DNA of 64,000 nucleotides from Pectinophora gossypiella (lineage: Eukaryota > Arthropoda > Insecta > Lepidoptera > Gelechiidae), in assembly GCF_024362695.1 (NCBI RefSeq), contig NC_065429.1:1272501-1336500 (forward strand). Reading direction: 5' to 3'. The notes beneath the pieces are model-generated. The model saw only the letters and a program-made list of their open reading frames with translations. It did not search any database and was not told the DNA's origin. Below, piece after piece: positions 9,901 to 21,010 of this stretch; the stretch's first letter is position 1, and the number at the start of each line of letters is the position of its first letter. Made by a program: the position numbers and the translations under genes.

Positions 9901-12900
9901 CGGTGTCACTAAAACCCATATATGTATACCTGTACGGTTACATGTATGTACTTGTACATAGTGTAAGTGACACCGTAACGAATACTGAGGGGGATGATTT
10001 AGCTCATGACTCTGAGTTGATATCAAGTGGAATTTTCCGTCGCGTTAGAGAATTGAAAATAATTAAATAAACACAAAAGAAATCTTGAATTTTGCAACAG
10101 AAAATTCCACTTGATATCAACTCACAGTCATGGTCTCTCAATCATGCCTCAAAGTTTTCGCTACGATTGTTTTAAGTTTACGCGGTTATTATCATAATTA
10201 AAGCACATAATAACGGGTTCTTACCGCGTTTAAATGGGGATATGAGACTCCCGATATTTCGACACTGTTGCAAGTGCCATGATCACGGGACGACTAATGG
10301 TCCCCGATACCGACCCCGCCGGCGTGGTCGACGATTTCCCTCATTCAGCGCTTATCGCTATCGACCCACTAGGGGTGTGCGTCAAGCTAGCGGCCTCAAA
10401 AAAAAAATGGGCACGAAAAAATAATTTGACCATACCAAAAAATAGTACTCTTATTGAAAAAAATAGTACCTGTTGTAAAAAAATTAGTACCATCACGGTT
10501 CCGGATTTATAGCCATGTTTTATTGCACTTGCTAGCTTGACGGTGAGCGAAATTTGGCGAGAGTTAACGACAAGGTCTTTCGCTTTGATTTAAACGCCAA
10601 AAAATAGTACCGAAATAGTACTCACCCCCTGCAAAATACCGAAAGTAGTACTTCAACGGTTCCAAAGTTATAAAGGCAGTTCTTTGATCCCGCTAGCTTG
10701 ACGTTTTGAAAATACCTATTATCTGGGGAACGCTTGCATACTTCAGTATGTAACTAATGTCAATAAACTCGTATGAAATAGTACTCCCTACCATCATAAT
10801 TTTGATCCGATTCTCTTTGTAGAAATGTTAAAAAATCATCATAACCTATGCCATACATTTGTTGTTGATACAGTCACGTAGACAATTACATAACCTCACA
10901 ATTTATTCGTAAGTATTGCCATTTTGGAGGTCTACCCTACCATTTCTTTGCACTTCAGTGCTGCTATTACAAAAAAATCCTATTGCATACACCCATATGC
11001 ACTAATTTTAATAGAAAATGGCTGCATGGGTCTAGTTCTTATCGAAAACAATCTGTGATTTTAATACATCATAATACATTTTTAATCTGCTGTTTTATTT
11101 TATAATTTATACCTTCATGTTGAATTTGTTACGGATCGAAGTGTTTGTTAATAAACAATTTGCAGTATTTGTAGAATAACTCAAAGAGTTTCAATAATGA
11201 TATTACTTTCATCTAACAACCCTGGCACTTCACCAATTTTTACCCAAAAATGGGGAAAAATACTGAAATCTGACAACATTCTTGACCATGTGTAATAATT
11301 TTGTTCGCGACTGCACTTGTCTTGATAAATGTATGACATAGGTTATAATGACTTTTTGACATATTTCTACAAAGAGAATCAGGTCCAAATTATGATGGTA
11401 GGGAGTACTATTTCATACGAGTTTATTGACATTAGTTACAAACTGAAGTATGCAAGCATTCCCCAGATAATAGGTATTTTCAAAACGTCAAGCTAGCGGG
11501 ATCAAAGAACTACCTTTATAACTTTGGAACCGTTGAAGTACTACTTTCGGTATTTTGCAGGGGGTGAGTACTATTTCGGTACTATTTTTTGGCGTTTAAA
11601 TCAAAGCGAAAGACCTTGTCGTTAACTCTCGCCAAATTTCGCTCACCGTCAAGCTAGCAAGTGCAATAAAACATGGCTATAAATCCAGAACCGTGATGGT
11701 ACTAATTTTTTTACAACAGGTACTATTTTTTTCAATAAGAGTACTATTTTTTGGTATGGTCAAATTATTTTTTCGTGCCCATTTTTTTTTTGAGGCCGCT
11801 AGCTTGACGCACACCACTAGGGTCGATTAATTCTTTCAAATATTTTTCCTCTCAGACGACGCCCTGAGCCGAGGTTCGCGCCCAACTGGGCACCCTCAGG
11901 CCTGTCGTCTTAAACGTTGTACCGGGTGAGAGCCTTCAGCGCTCCCCATTTGTCCGCCCAAGTAGTTAATGCCATCTGCGGCAAATCTACAATAAGTCAC
12001 GTCAAAAAAAAAAAAAAAAAAAAGGACGACTAATGAGATTGGAGTGGAGTCTCATATCCCCATTTAAACGCGGTAAGAACCCGTTATTATGTGCTTTCGC
12101 TACGATGTCACTAACACGATGTATAAGATATCCATAACTGTATCGTATTCATAATTTCATTTAATATTTTTCCGCGAAATTGAATGTCGAGATTCGTTTC
12201 TAAACGTGTAGCGCCATCTAGCGCACTATGAGTCCTACTAATGACAACCGGGAGCCACCCCCCCGCGCCCCTGGAGTGAAGAAAAAAACTATGGACACGC
12301 GTGTGCGCGCTCTCTTATAAATAAATAATTTTGTCCTAATTTAATCCGTAAATCCGCTTGTAAGCTAATAAACTAGCCTATTCTACGTGTTATATGAACA
12401 ATTGGTGATAAAAGTTGATCCTGCATTGGAGTTCACCATCAATTCGAAGCCTCAGCTCGATACGTGCGCCGGCCGGCTGAAGAGGAATTCCATCACCCCG
12501 GAGCGGTTTGCTGTGGCAGCCCAGGTAGGACTCATATTCTATATACGCCAGGAACCGAATCTCGACCTCTCGAACCTTTAGATTCCGAAATCAGGCGTGT
12601 TCATTAAGAAACGCTTGGTCCCCAGACGTTGGCGAGACCATCACGCGTTTTAAATTTCTCGTCCCGCCACACATAACAGTACATACCTGTATCCATTTCT
12701 TCCTCTCCCCCCTTTGCCCGCCCACGTCAAACATCCAAAAATCTTGATAACCCCCGTGCATTGATTTTGGTACCTAGTTAAAAAAAGTTCATCATCATCA
12801 AGCTAAGAGCCACGCTCTTGTCGGTGTAGCATTTTCCATTCCAGTCTCAAAAAAAAGTTAATTTTATTTAATTCAATTAATAAAAATGAGGGTAGATTTA

Positions 12901-15900
12901 AAAATAATATGGCTAGTGCTGTATACTGGAAATCGTGGTAGCCCAGTTGGTAGAACGCTTGCCTCTCACTTTGAGGTCGCAGGTTCGAATCCAGCACAGG
13001 CCTAAACCAATGACTGTCGAATTTGTTTTCGAATTCATGTTTGGATCATAAAGGACTAAGCAGGCATCCCTGCCACAATGTTTATATAAGTAGGTATTTT
13101 CTGTTTTATTATTATTATTATTTGACACATTAAATAAGTGTTATAGTTATAAAATAAATTACAATTTAATTAATCCATGTAAGTATCTAAAAACAGTTTT
13201 CACTAACACAGTTGTCTCGACCATTATAGACGGCGATACAGCTCACCTATCACGTTGGTCCAACAGAAAGCTCGGTGATGTGTGGGTACTTAGTTCGTCT
13301 TGTGACGGATGTAGGTACCTCTGACTACCCCAATTGGGATAGTCGTGAGCTATTGTTATGTGTTATGTTATGTATTTTTTTAAATTATCTTTAAATTTAG
13401 TTGTTACCTTAACTTTGAACTCAATCTTCTGTATACCAGTCGTCTTCTGACGGCACCTCAAAATATCTGCATCAGACGGAACGTAATCCGTCTTCTCTAT
13501 CAGGTCTAGTCTGTCCAGGAAACTGAAACACGAAGAAATATCGATGTATGAGAGGTCGTCATCATCAGCCCATTAACGTCCCCACTGCTGAGGCACGGGC
13601 CTTCCCTATGGATGGATAGGGAGATAGGGCCTTAAACCACCACGCGGGCCCAGTGCGGATTGGTGGTTATTAACGACTGCTAATGCAGCCGGGACCAACG
13701 GCTTAACGTGCCTTCCGAAGCACGGAGGAGCTCGAGATGAAAACTTTCTTTTTTGTGGTCACCCATCCTATGACCGGCATTTGCGAAAGTTCAATAATCG
13801 CAGACCGAGCGCGTTTACCACTGCGCCATCGAGCTCCTCATAATGACGTAATGAGAGGTATTTACATCTATCCACCAATTTTTCGTCAATCACGACTTCA
13901 TTCAAACAAAAATCGACCTTTATTTCACTGTACTGTGATCGTTATGTCTATGTGTGATGCTGATTGGCGGAATACCGTGGAAATACCACGGTAAAACCAA
14001 GATCACCCATAGACATAATTATTGACGACGAAGAGTGTGATAACATGCACAATGTCAAATATGATGTTCCATCCTTCTTTAAGTTTTTACCACGCACTCC
14101 CCCGTGTTGCCAGTTCGGCGCCTAATCGCGCACTGAGGTAAAGTACTGTCAACGTCGCTATTAAACAGTAACTTTGCGTCCCACTTTTTGAGCGCGGTAG
14201 TAGTAAATCTATGGATGTGATGGTATAACTTCCACCACTATCGACCCACGTCGATTAATTCTTTCAAATATTTTTCCTCTCAGACGACGACCTGAGCCGA
14301 GGTTCGCACCCAACTGGGCACCCTCAGGCCTGTTGTCTTAAACGTTGTACCGGGTGAGAGCCTTCAGCGCTCCCCATTTGTCCGGAATATAATAAGTAGA
14401 ATGCCATCTGCGGCAAATCGACAATAAGTCGCAAATCGAAAATGATGGTATAACTTACTACCCAGCACTGTCAATCAGCTGGTACTCATTGGATCGTCTG
14501 AAACACTCCCGCACGCCGCCATCGCGCCACAGAGCACGAACGTAGTCGAAATAATCCTGAATAAGTAGAACAAAATCAAATCGAATCATTTATTCGCATC
14601 CGGAGGCCCCGGGTTCGAATCCCGTCGGGGCCATATCACAAAAATCACTATGTGATCCCTAGTTTGGCTAGGACGTTACATGCTGATCACTCGATTGTCC
14701 GAAATTAAGATGATCCGAGCTTCGGAAGGCACGTTTAGCCGTTGCTCCCGGTTAATACATACTGATGTAAGTATGTAGTCGTTACATGAGCCATGTTAGG
14801 GGCCTATGGCGGCTCAATAATAACCCTGACACCAGCTTTGATGAGTCGCGTCAAAAAAAAAACTGGGCTGTCAACGTGTGAAAAAACGCCCTCTGGGCAC
14901 GTCATACCGTCAAGCACACCACTTACCTCATTGTATTCTGGAGGCCCATCAGGTCCACATTTGAGTATGAACTGCTGGGCTTGGACATTCTTCGGGTTCT
15001 GTAAGCCAATGCTGAGTCGTGCCATGTGACGAACTATGTCGTAAATGGATTCATGTATGTTATGTTTTATCACTTTTGCTTTATCGGATCTTTCACTGGA
15101 AAACAAATCATCATATCCCTAGCGTCGTCCCGTTTTTTACAGGGTCCGTTTACCTAACCTGAAGATTTGACAAGTCAGGTTTTTTACAGAAGCGACTGCC
15201 TGTCTGACCTACCAACCCGCGAAGGGAAAACCAGCCCAATACAAGTCAGGTCACATACCTCTGAAAATGCACTTCTCGGGAACGTGGGTTTCCTCACGAT
15301 GTTTTCCTTCACCGCTGAGCACGTGACAATCATTTATGATCTAAACACGAATTCGAAAACAAATTCGACAATCGTTGGTTTAGGCCTGTGCTGGATTTTT
15401 GCTCCAGTGGTTGAGCGTAGGACTCGCGATCCGGACATATCACAAAAATCACTTTGTGATCCGTAGTTTGGTTAGGACATTACAGGCTGATCACCTGATT
15501 GTCCGAAAGTAAGACGATCCGTGCTACGGATGGCACGTTAAGCCGTTGGTCTCGGTTCCCATGTCAGGGGCTTTTGGCGGTTCAATAGTAACCCTGACAC
15601 CAGGGTTGATGAGGTTGGTAATGCACCTCACAACCCGTACGATAGAAGAAGATTATTATTATAATATAACATCACGCCTGTATTGCTGAGGGGGTAGGCA
15701 GAGGTTAATATTATGCAACTATAGTCCTCGCCAGCAGTGTTGTAAGTGAATTCAAAATCAAAGGTTGAATTCAAAGGTTTAGAGCCCAAACCAGTTTGGG
15801 CCCTATACTTCCGGGTTGTTCCGTTGTTATTTTACCTTGGCGAGAATCCTTGCACGTGTAATATCTTCATCTGCTTTATGATAGTTGTCTTCCCGCTTTC

Positions 15901-18900
15901 GCCAGTGCCGAGAAGTAATAGTTTTATAGCCTGAAAACAAAATAGAATAGCTTTACAACAAACACTTCGGTTTCCACTAACTACTCGCTGTAAACAAGCC
16001 AACAGCTAGTATAGCGGGTAGTACTCAATGCACTCGGGGTTTTTATAGTAAAACTACCGACGTACACTTTAAACTTGTAAAACTTGTAATGTACCCTCAT
16101 TGGTTTTAAAAAAAGTGTTGCTGTTGCAGTTTCTTGTCATTTCTTCTCCTCAGCCATAACACCTTGCGAAATGACGTAAATTCAAAAATGTTGCATTGAC
16201 CTTCAATAAGTTTATCCATGATATTTACGTTGAATAAATGATTCTGATTTCTTTACACAATAACCGTTACTATGTTATTAATGTTATGTTGTTATGTTTG
16301 CTATGTTGGAAAAATATTTGAAAGAATTAATCGACCCTAGCGGGGCAGGGAAATCGTCGACCACGCCGGCGGGGTCGACGTTTCTTTCAAATATTTTTCC
16401 TCTCAGACGACGCCCTGAGCCGAGGTTCGCGCCCGACTGGGTACCCTCAGGCCTGTTGTCTTAAACGTTGTACCGGGTGAGAGCCCTCAGCGCTCCCCAT
16501 TTGTCCGGCCAAGTAGTTAATGCGATCTGCGGCAAATCTACAATAAGTCACATCAAAAAAGAAGTTACGATGTCACTAACGATCTGTATGAAATGTAATC
16601 TAAATCTAAAAATATAAAAGAAGAAACTGACTGACTGACATATCAACACACAGCCTAAACAGCTAAACGTAGGCACTTGAAATTAGGAAGGGACGTAGCT
16701 TAGGTACCGTACAGTTGCACTAAGAAAGGAATTCCCGGAATTCCCACGGGAACGGGAATTAGTGGGAAAATCCTTTTGTATGAAAAATCTACACCACTTA
16801 AGTTAGACGCTTGAAATTTGGCACGCAGGTACCTTAGTAAACTTAAAGCTTAGTTGCAACAGGATATTGCAAAATTCCCACTGAAACGGGAGTTAGCGGG
16901 AAAAAACATTTGTATGAAAAAAATCGAAACCGCGTAAGATAGATGTGTTCAATCTAGCACGCATGCATACCTTAGTAAATATAAAGGCTGTATTTTGAAA
17001 AATGGGAGTTAGCGGGAAAAAAAATTGTATGAAAAAATATAAACTGCATAAGTTAGTAAGTTATATTTGCTACCCCATTTGCGAGAACCAATTTAGGGCT
17101 TCAGTCTCCTTTGGTCCGGATTTGTTCTGAGTATAATTCATTTTCAAATAGTATCACTGATTTAGACTTATTTCATGATAATTTTTACAATTTTATAAGT
17201 AAGCTTAATAAGCATTTTCTAAATGACGGGGCCATTAATCATCACTGATGATTAAATGTGAACCACACATATGACAGCTAACTGATAGGAATGTAGATAA
17301 ATTGTTGGATTTATAGGCATATTCAGGGATATGGCTGTTGTATGGGTGGTCCATATTAATATAATTTTCTAATTGTTTTCTTTTTTGTTCCTTTTTCTTT
17401 TGTTAGAAATTAAGACAATTATATTATGTAAGTTAGGTACGCCGTAACTGTGATTTACATCAGATCTCTATATATATAATTAGAGTTAATTAGTATAATG
17501 AATAAATCGTCGCTGGAAATTTCAATTGCTGTAAGGGACATTTGGCCAAATTTTTTTTATTGCATTATTCGATAGAGCTTGTTTTTCTCCATCGATTGAT
17601 ACATTTGAAATACCAATAGCTCTCATATTTTTTATTTTATTAACGATTGAATTTTCTGATATTTTTGAATAAAACGGCGTAAAGGACCCAAGATTTTGAA
17701 AGTATGACGTATATCACAATTTTTTTTTTACTTAAGTGATGTAAGGGTCTTGATTTATAAAAAAGTTATTTAAATTATGACAATGTCTTTTACGACACTA
17801 AAGCTAACATGAAATTATAACAAATAATATTGATATAGGGACGTAAGTAACTGTGGTTATTTATTTTGTCATTTATGTCTACACGTATTAACACGACGTA
17901 ACTAGCAATGAGTCCGCTGTCTTAAAAATCTTGTAGTTTTATATTTACCATACAACCTAAACTGGTATACTAATTATTATTCTTTCATTTAGAAATAAAC
18001 AAAGCTAGAACTTCGCTTAAGACCTTATTACACTACTCAACTCTTTCGCCGTACATTTTATGCCTACGCCCACGTGTACGTGCACCGAATCCCCTCCACA
18101 CCCTTTTTTTGACGTGACTTATGTTGATTTGCCGCAGATGGCATTAACTACTTGGCCGGAAAAATGGCGAGCGCTGAAGGCTCTCACCCGGTACAACGTT
18201 TAAGAGAACAGGTCTGAGGGTGCCCAGTTGGGCGCGAACCTCGGCTCAGGGCTGAGGTCAGGTCTGAGAGGAAAAATATTTGAAGAAATTAATCGACTCT
18301 AGTGGGTCGATAGCGATTAAGCGCTGCTTGAGGGAAGTCGTCGACCACGCCGGTGGGGTCGGTATCGGGGTCCTGAAGTGTTTGGAGTCGCGAGCTGATT
18401 GGCTGCCTCTATGGCCAGAGTAATCGTGTCGTCGGGATCGTATATTACGTCCTTCGGACGCCGATACTTTTCAGTACCGTCCCTAAGCTGGATGTATTCA
18501 GAAGCCGCAACTACCAAAGGATTTGGGTGGTGCGGAGCAGAATCGAAAAAAGTTTTGAAGCTAATTTGAGCCATTCGGCAATGGTTGGCAGACTTAGGTC
18601 AATGTGCAGATTTTCATTTCGAAGGAACTACGGAGCTCCCGTGGCTTTCCGCATGAAACGATTTTGTATTACCTGTAGGCAGTGGATTTGAGAGGGTCTC
18701 GCGTTAGCAAAAACTACCCCTGCATAGGTCATGATCGGAAGGATGCAATTTACTACGCTTGTTAAGGAGACAATGAAGACGGCCCATTACACACGCGGCG
18801 CGATCGCGCAACTTTAGATATGGGCCTTGAAAGGAAGACGTCTATCTAAGACTACGCCGAGATGTTTGACTTGCTCCTCCCAAGGGATCGGCTTGCCAAA

Positions 18901-20313
18901 CATCTTGATGACTTTAAGTTAACGGCGTGCCCGTGGCGTGTTATAATAGCCCTTTGAAAAGTACACCGCTGCACTTTTTTCCGGTTTTACCTCGATTCTT
19001 CATTTGCGAAACCACTTGCCCAAGGCCGCGCGTTGGAGAATTCCGGTCATCATAAATCGACCACGGCACGAAGAATAGATGGCTGTATCATCCGCAAATA
19101 AAGCTAGTTCGGTCTTAGGGGATTTGGGAATGTCACTAGTATACCATGAAACTAGTAAAGGAGAGGACGGAGCCTTGTGGCCCTCCCTACCCGTACCCGC
19201 TCGCGGGTTCGCGACCCACGGTAATGGCTCGGCTCCTCAGTTGCGTTCACAGTGGTTGTGTTCAAGCGCCATCAGAGTAGGACACGTTTTGTTTAGAATT
19301 CAAATCGAAGTGGCGATACTTTTTAATGATGCCGAAAGCTAAAAAGAAAAATGTGTCTGTGAAGTGCGATTCTGTCAATTCTGTTGTATGTTGTTCTCAA
19401 TCTGATAACCTAAGACTATAGGTAATTTACCTGCATTTCAACAAAACTAGATACAATAAGTTTAAAATGACACAAATGTTTAATAAGTATGTGTTTTTTA
19501 ATTTGCCTATTATTAAAAATCGGCAAACATATTCAAGCACATGGTGTTTAGATGTCTCAAAGTAAAATTCAACTATAATTTCAATAAATATAAGTGATAT
19601 TAACCAATTGTTGTGAATTTTTACAGACCTTCACTTCAATATTTTACCAAAATATTTAAAAAACTGACCTTTACAACCCAAAAATACACAAAATATTAAA
19701 AAATCTGACTTTTACAACCCAAAAATGCAAAAAAAATTTTTTACCTAATAGTTGTAAGGGAAGTTTTTTAAATAACACAAGGGCGTAAGGGTTAGTAACT
19801 TTCTTATTTTGCTAGTTATTAAAGTAATTCTATTTTTAAGTGGTAGACAAGAAAATTCTAAGAATTATGGTATTTAACGTCTTTCAATACGTTTAGAATG
19901 ATGAAAGTTATGAGACTTTAAGTATCAAGAAATGTTTTTTGTTTCTCCTGAAAACCTGTCATTTGTCCCTTACGTCAATTGAAATTTCCAGCGACGAAAT
20001 GTAAACCATGTGGCAGTACTAATTAAATAAATAAATAAATAAATAAGTTAGATGCTTGAAATTTGATATGCACTCCCACACACACAAAGATCTCTCTTTT
20101 ATCACACGCCACGCGGACGAAGTCGCGGGCAAAAGCTTTTTTTTTTTTGACATGACTTATTGTAGATTTGCCGCAGATGGCATTAACTTGTATGTAATGT
20201 AAGTGGATGCTCACATCATTATAAGTTTTGATCCACTGTTTGATCTCTCGGTCTATCTGCTTCGAATTCTCCTCATATTCATCCTCTCCTCGAAAGCAGT
20301 TGAACATTCCCAT
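6984..20313 (-). CDS. Galphaf: Heterotrimeric G-protein alpha subunit, Galpha-f type (complete, 9 exons, 386 aa)
   Basis: GTP-binding alpha subunit acting at the inner plasma membrane below a receptor. Exons (minus strand): 20313-20215, 15930-15836, 15095-14927, 14556-14459, 13522-13408, 12773-12687, 9319-9189, 7460-7292 and 7181-6984. All junctions keep frame (1,161 nt). Motifs: MGMFNC start (Gly2 myristoylation and Cys6 palmitoylation candidates); P-loop GTGESGKTT at 41-49; switch I RCRQKTTGI with the catalytic Arg178; switch II DVGGQR at 208-213; NKQD at 277-280; and TTAT at 356-359, where most alphas have TCA(T/V). The segment between residues 155 and 175 and the REDDSTNRLREAL block resemble Galpha-s. 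The GTGESGKTT loop and the GGYQDFWMFDVGG insert point to the insect-specific f class, which I assign from memory of the family. The C-terminus NNIGVY has Ile at -4, so it is not a pertussis-toxin site. The 4.3-kb first intron and all others hold repeats. No broken exon is seen. Confidence 0.88.
7600..7893 (+). mobile_element. SINE-B copy (Galpha-f last-but-one intron side)
   Basis: Head GAGCTCGGTGGCGCAGCGG at 7600, then the core GGCACGTTAAGCCGTTGG, then a tail with GGGGACGTTAATGGGCTGG and a GATGATGATGA run at about 7880. Inserted in the intron between exons 7 and 8. Confidence 0.85.
8058..8245. mobile_element. Foldback MITE (ACGGGTTCTTACCGCG family), compact copy
   Basis: Left arm ATAATAACGGGTTCTTACCG is mirrored by the right arm CGGTAAGAACCCGTTATTAT. 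GGGAGTCTCATATCCCCATT is also inverted. Related copies: 10175-12095 (split by insertions), 27940-28230, 37445-37950 (split), 44223-44270 and 52055-52165. Confidence 0.8.
8795..9120 (+). mobile_element. SINE-A copy
   Basis: tRNA-like head GCCTCCGTGGTCTAGTGG with box-B-like GGGTTCGATTCCC, then the core (GGGCACGTTAAGCCGTTGG), then a tail ending CAGCAGTGGGACGTATATAG. Full-length apart from small indels. Confidence 0.85.
9360..9765 (-). mobile_element. Short repeat and two LINE 3' tails
   Basis: 9360-9460 matches the CACGCCCGTAATCCCTAATG repeat also at 41690. 9465-9560 and about 9690-9750 are reverse-orientation LINE tails (AATAGGCGGCCTTATTGCTA, then ACAGCAATTTC), related to those at 2608 and 34830. 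Confidence 0.55.
9830..10170. repeat. Inverted and direct copies of the TCGTTACGATGTCACTAACA-type repeat
   Basis: 9835-9915 (+) is followed by its inverse at 9960-10050 (GTGACACCGTAACGAATACT) and another direct copy at 10095. The first two arms form a palindrome of about 220 bp, as also at 49770-49990, so this may be the complete form of the element. Confidence 0.6.
10300..12023 (+). mobile_element. Truncated LINE tail with poly-A and 12-bp TSD, itself interrupted
   Basis: Starts GTCCCCGATACCGACCCCGC and ends in a run of about 20 A. Perfect GGACGACTAATG copies flank it, which shows target-primed retrotransposition. The body is split at 10374/11815 by a foldback element, with CACTAGGG on both sides. 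Confidence 0.85.
10375..11814. mobile_element. 1,440-bp foldback transposon with ~486-bp terminal inverted repeats
   Basis: Left arm 10375-10860 and right arm about 11329-11814 are near-perfect inverse copies starting GTGTGCGTCAAGCTAGC. The 8-bp target duplication CACTAGGG is at 10367-10374 and 11815-11822. GCTAGCTTGACG recurs inside each arm, as do several AATAGTACT motifs. The middle (about 10861-11328) has no ORF, so it is non-autonomous. Long TIRs with an 8-bp TSD suit Mutator-like or hAT-like elements; the termini do not settle which. Confidence 0.9.
12387..12527 (+). pseudogene. Orphan coding-like segment with a donor-like end
   Basis: Reads open as ..KVDPALEFTINSKPQ.., then LDTCAGRLKRNSITPERF, then AVAAQ, and is followed by GTAGGA. 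It has codon use and composition like an exon but lies antisense in Galpha-f intron 5, with no partner exon seen on the + strand. It may be a captured or degraded exon. I do not recognise the protein. Confidence 0.35.
12795..13110 (+). mobile_element. RTE tail fragment and 5' half of SINE-D
   Basis: 12795-12845 has AGAGCCACGCTCTTGTCGG (reverse LINE end). 12930-13060 holds the SINE-D head (TGGTAGCCCAGTTGGTAGAA, box B GGTTCGAATCC) and the start of its body, which stops after TTTGGATCATAAA. Confidence 0.7.
13198..13350 (+). mobile_element. SINE-E-type repeat
   Basis: Carries a GACGGCGATACAGCTCACCT block, then CCAACAGAAAGCTC and CCCCAATTGGGATAGTCGTG. Inverse copies are at 24960-25075, 32645-32720 and 63535-63690. 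Confidence 0.55.
13555..13845 (-). mobile_element. SINE-B copy
   Basis: Reverse orientation from CATCATCAGCCCATTAACGT to the GAGCTC head complement at about 13830. Sits in the Galpha-f intron between exons 4 and 5. Confidence 0.8.
14235..14425 (+). mobile_element. LINE 3' tail fragment
   Basis: Shares GTCGATTAATTCTTTCAAAT, CCGAGGTTCGCACCCAACTG and GTACCGGGTGAGAGCCTTCA with the jockey-like tail. The end is degraded around AATAAGTCGC. Confidence 0.6.
14595..14845 (+). mobile_element. SINE-C copy, head truncated
   Basis: Begins in the tRNA-like part (CCCGGGTTCGAATCCCGTCG), then ATCACTATGTGATCCCTAG, a variant core, and the GGCGGCTCAATAATAACCCT tail block. Confidence 0.7.
15115..15660. mobile_element. 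SINE-D (-) followed by SINE-C (+)
   Basis: 15125-15395 is reverse SINE-D, from the CCGTTTTTTACAGGGTCCG end to a damaged head. 15405-15655 is SINE-C with a worn head, its core, and a tail ending CGATAGAAGAAGA. They abut in the Galpha-f intron between exons 2 and 3. Confidence 0.7.
16316..16560. mobile_element. LINE 3' tail with an inverted 5' piece
   Basis: 16380-16560 is a + tail ending GTCACATCAAAAAAG. Just before it, 16316-16375 carries the same family's GTCGACCACGCCGGCGGGGT in the opposite sense, so the copy is 5'-inverted (twin-priming type). Confidence 0.6.
16595..17060 (+). repeat. ~130-bp degenerate tandem repeat, split from its other end at 20040-20140
   Basis: Three worn units share AACGGGAATTAGTGGGAAAA and TTTGTATGAAAAA blocks and an AAGTTAGACGCTTGAAATTT block. 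The last block reappears at 20045 (AAGTTAGATGCTTGAAATTT) and continues to a GACGAAGTCGCGGGCAAAAG end. The array was therefore interrupted by about 3 kb of later insertions. Confidence 0.6.
17508..19997. mobile_element. TIR element (~1.4 kb without insert) split by a LINE
   Basis: Left end CGTCGCTGGAAATTTCAATT is mirrored by AATTGAAATTTCCAGCGACG at the right end, and GTAAGGGACATTTG extends the TIR. Flanks AAAT/AAAT may be a 4-bp TSD. Interior AT-rich, no transposase seen. A LINE (18105-19145) lies inside. Confidence 0.65.
18105..19145 (-). mobile_element. Jockey-like LINE 3' half (reverse-transcriptase remnant)
   Basis: Read on the minus strand it encodes an RT end. SDIPKSPKTELALFADDTAI includes the catalytic FADD at about 19090-19101. 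Next come WEEQVKHLGVVLDRRLPFKA and the shared 3' tail ending GTCAAAAAAA. Frameshifts and stops interrupt it, so it is inactive and 5'-truncated. It gives the parent of the short tails scattered through the window. Confidence 0.75.
20145..20185 (-). mobile_element. Very short LINE tail
   Basis: Poly-T then GACATGACTTATTGTAGATT and GCCGCAGATGGCATTAACT. It ends about 30 bp from the donor of Galpha-f exon 1. Confidence 0.6.
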
Positions 20314-20462
20314 TCCGTTGAAATGTTTACTGAAATAATTCGTTACACATGTGTGGGTTAAAAATGCCACTTTGAAGCTGGAGGGGACTGGCTACGATCC
20401 CCACAAAAATGTAGATGGTCCCGTTTAAATAACGTGATATGTTAAAGTAATCAATTATCAGT

Positions 20463-20855
20463 TAGTCCGGGTTCGATTCCCGATGGGGACATTGTCGAAA
20501 TCACTTTGTGAGACTGTCCTTTGTTTGGTAAGGACTTTTCAGGCTTGAATCACCTGATTGTCCGAAAAAGTAAGCTGATTCCGTGATTCGGAGGGCACGT
20601 TAAGCCGTTGGTCCCGGCTATTAGTCGTAAAAACACCTCCACCAACCCGCATTGGAGCAGCGTGGTGGAGTATGCTCCATACCCCCTCCGGTTGATTGAG
20701 GGGAGGTCTGTGCCTAGCAGTGGGACGTGTATAGGCTATTTATGTTATGTACTATGTTTTTAAATTATTTTCAGTTCCATACTTTTGCGACGGAAAATTC
20801 CACTTGGTATCAACTCGGAATCATCCCTCAAAGTTTTCGTTAACACCCTGTATAT
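20463..20855 (+). mobile_element. 5'-truncated SINE-A and short repeat
   Basis: SINE-A from its box B (GGGTTCGATTCCC) to the GGGACGTGTATAGGC end at about 20735. 20765-20855 is the CGACGGAAAATTCCACTTGG repeat. Lies upstream of Galpha-f exon 1. Confidence 0.75.
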
Positions 20856-20929
20856 TGTTAGGGACATTACAGGCTGATCACAAAGTGCTTTTTGTGATTT
20901 GCCCCACCGAGATTCGAATAATTCGTAAA

Positions 20930-21010
20930 CGGCCTCCGTGGTGCAGTGGTTGAGCGTTGTGCTCACGATCCGGAGGTCCCGGGTTCGAATTCCGATGGGG
21001 AGGTTTAGAT
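20930..21010 (+). mobile_element. SINE-C head fragment
   Basis: GCCTCCGTGGTGCAGTGGTTG followed by box-B-like GGGTTCGAAT. A second, worn head is at 21404-21475 (TGGTGCAGTGGTTGAGCG, then AGTTCGAACCCC). Neither has a tRNA 3' end or body. Confidence 0.55.

Larger units (their letters stand above)
10175..12100. mobile_element. Foldback MITE split by a nested insertion
   Basis: The left arm (ACGGGTTCTTACCGCGTTTA) is at about 10180-10299 and the right arm (TTTAAACGCGGTAAGAACCC) at 12036-12095. Between them is a retroelement insertion flanked by a 12-bp duplication, GGACGACTAATG (10288-10299 and 12024-12035). Confidence 0.8.

Noticed and set aside
19079..19342. 87-aa ORF on the + strand
   Set aside because: Antisense to the LINE reverse transcriptase (FADD motif on the minus strand) and past its end; no coding signal.
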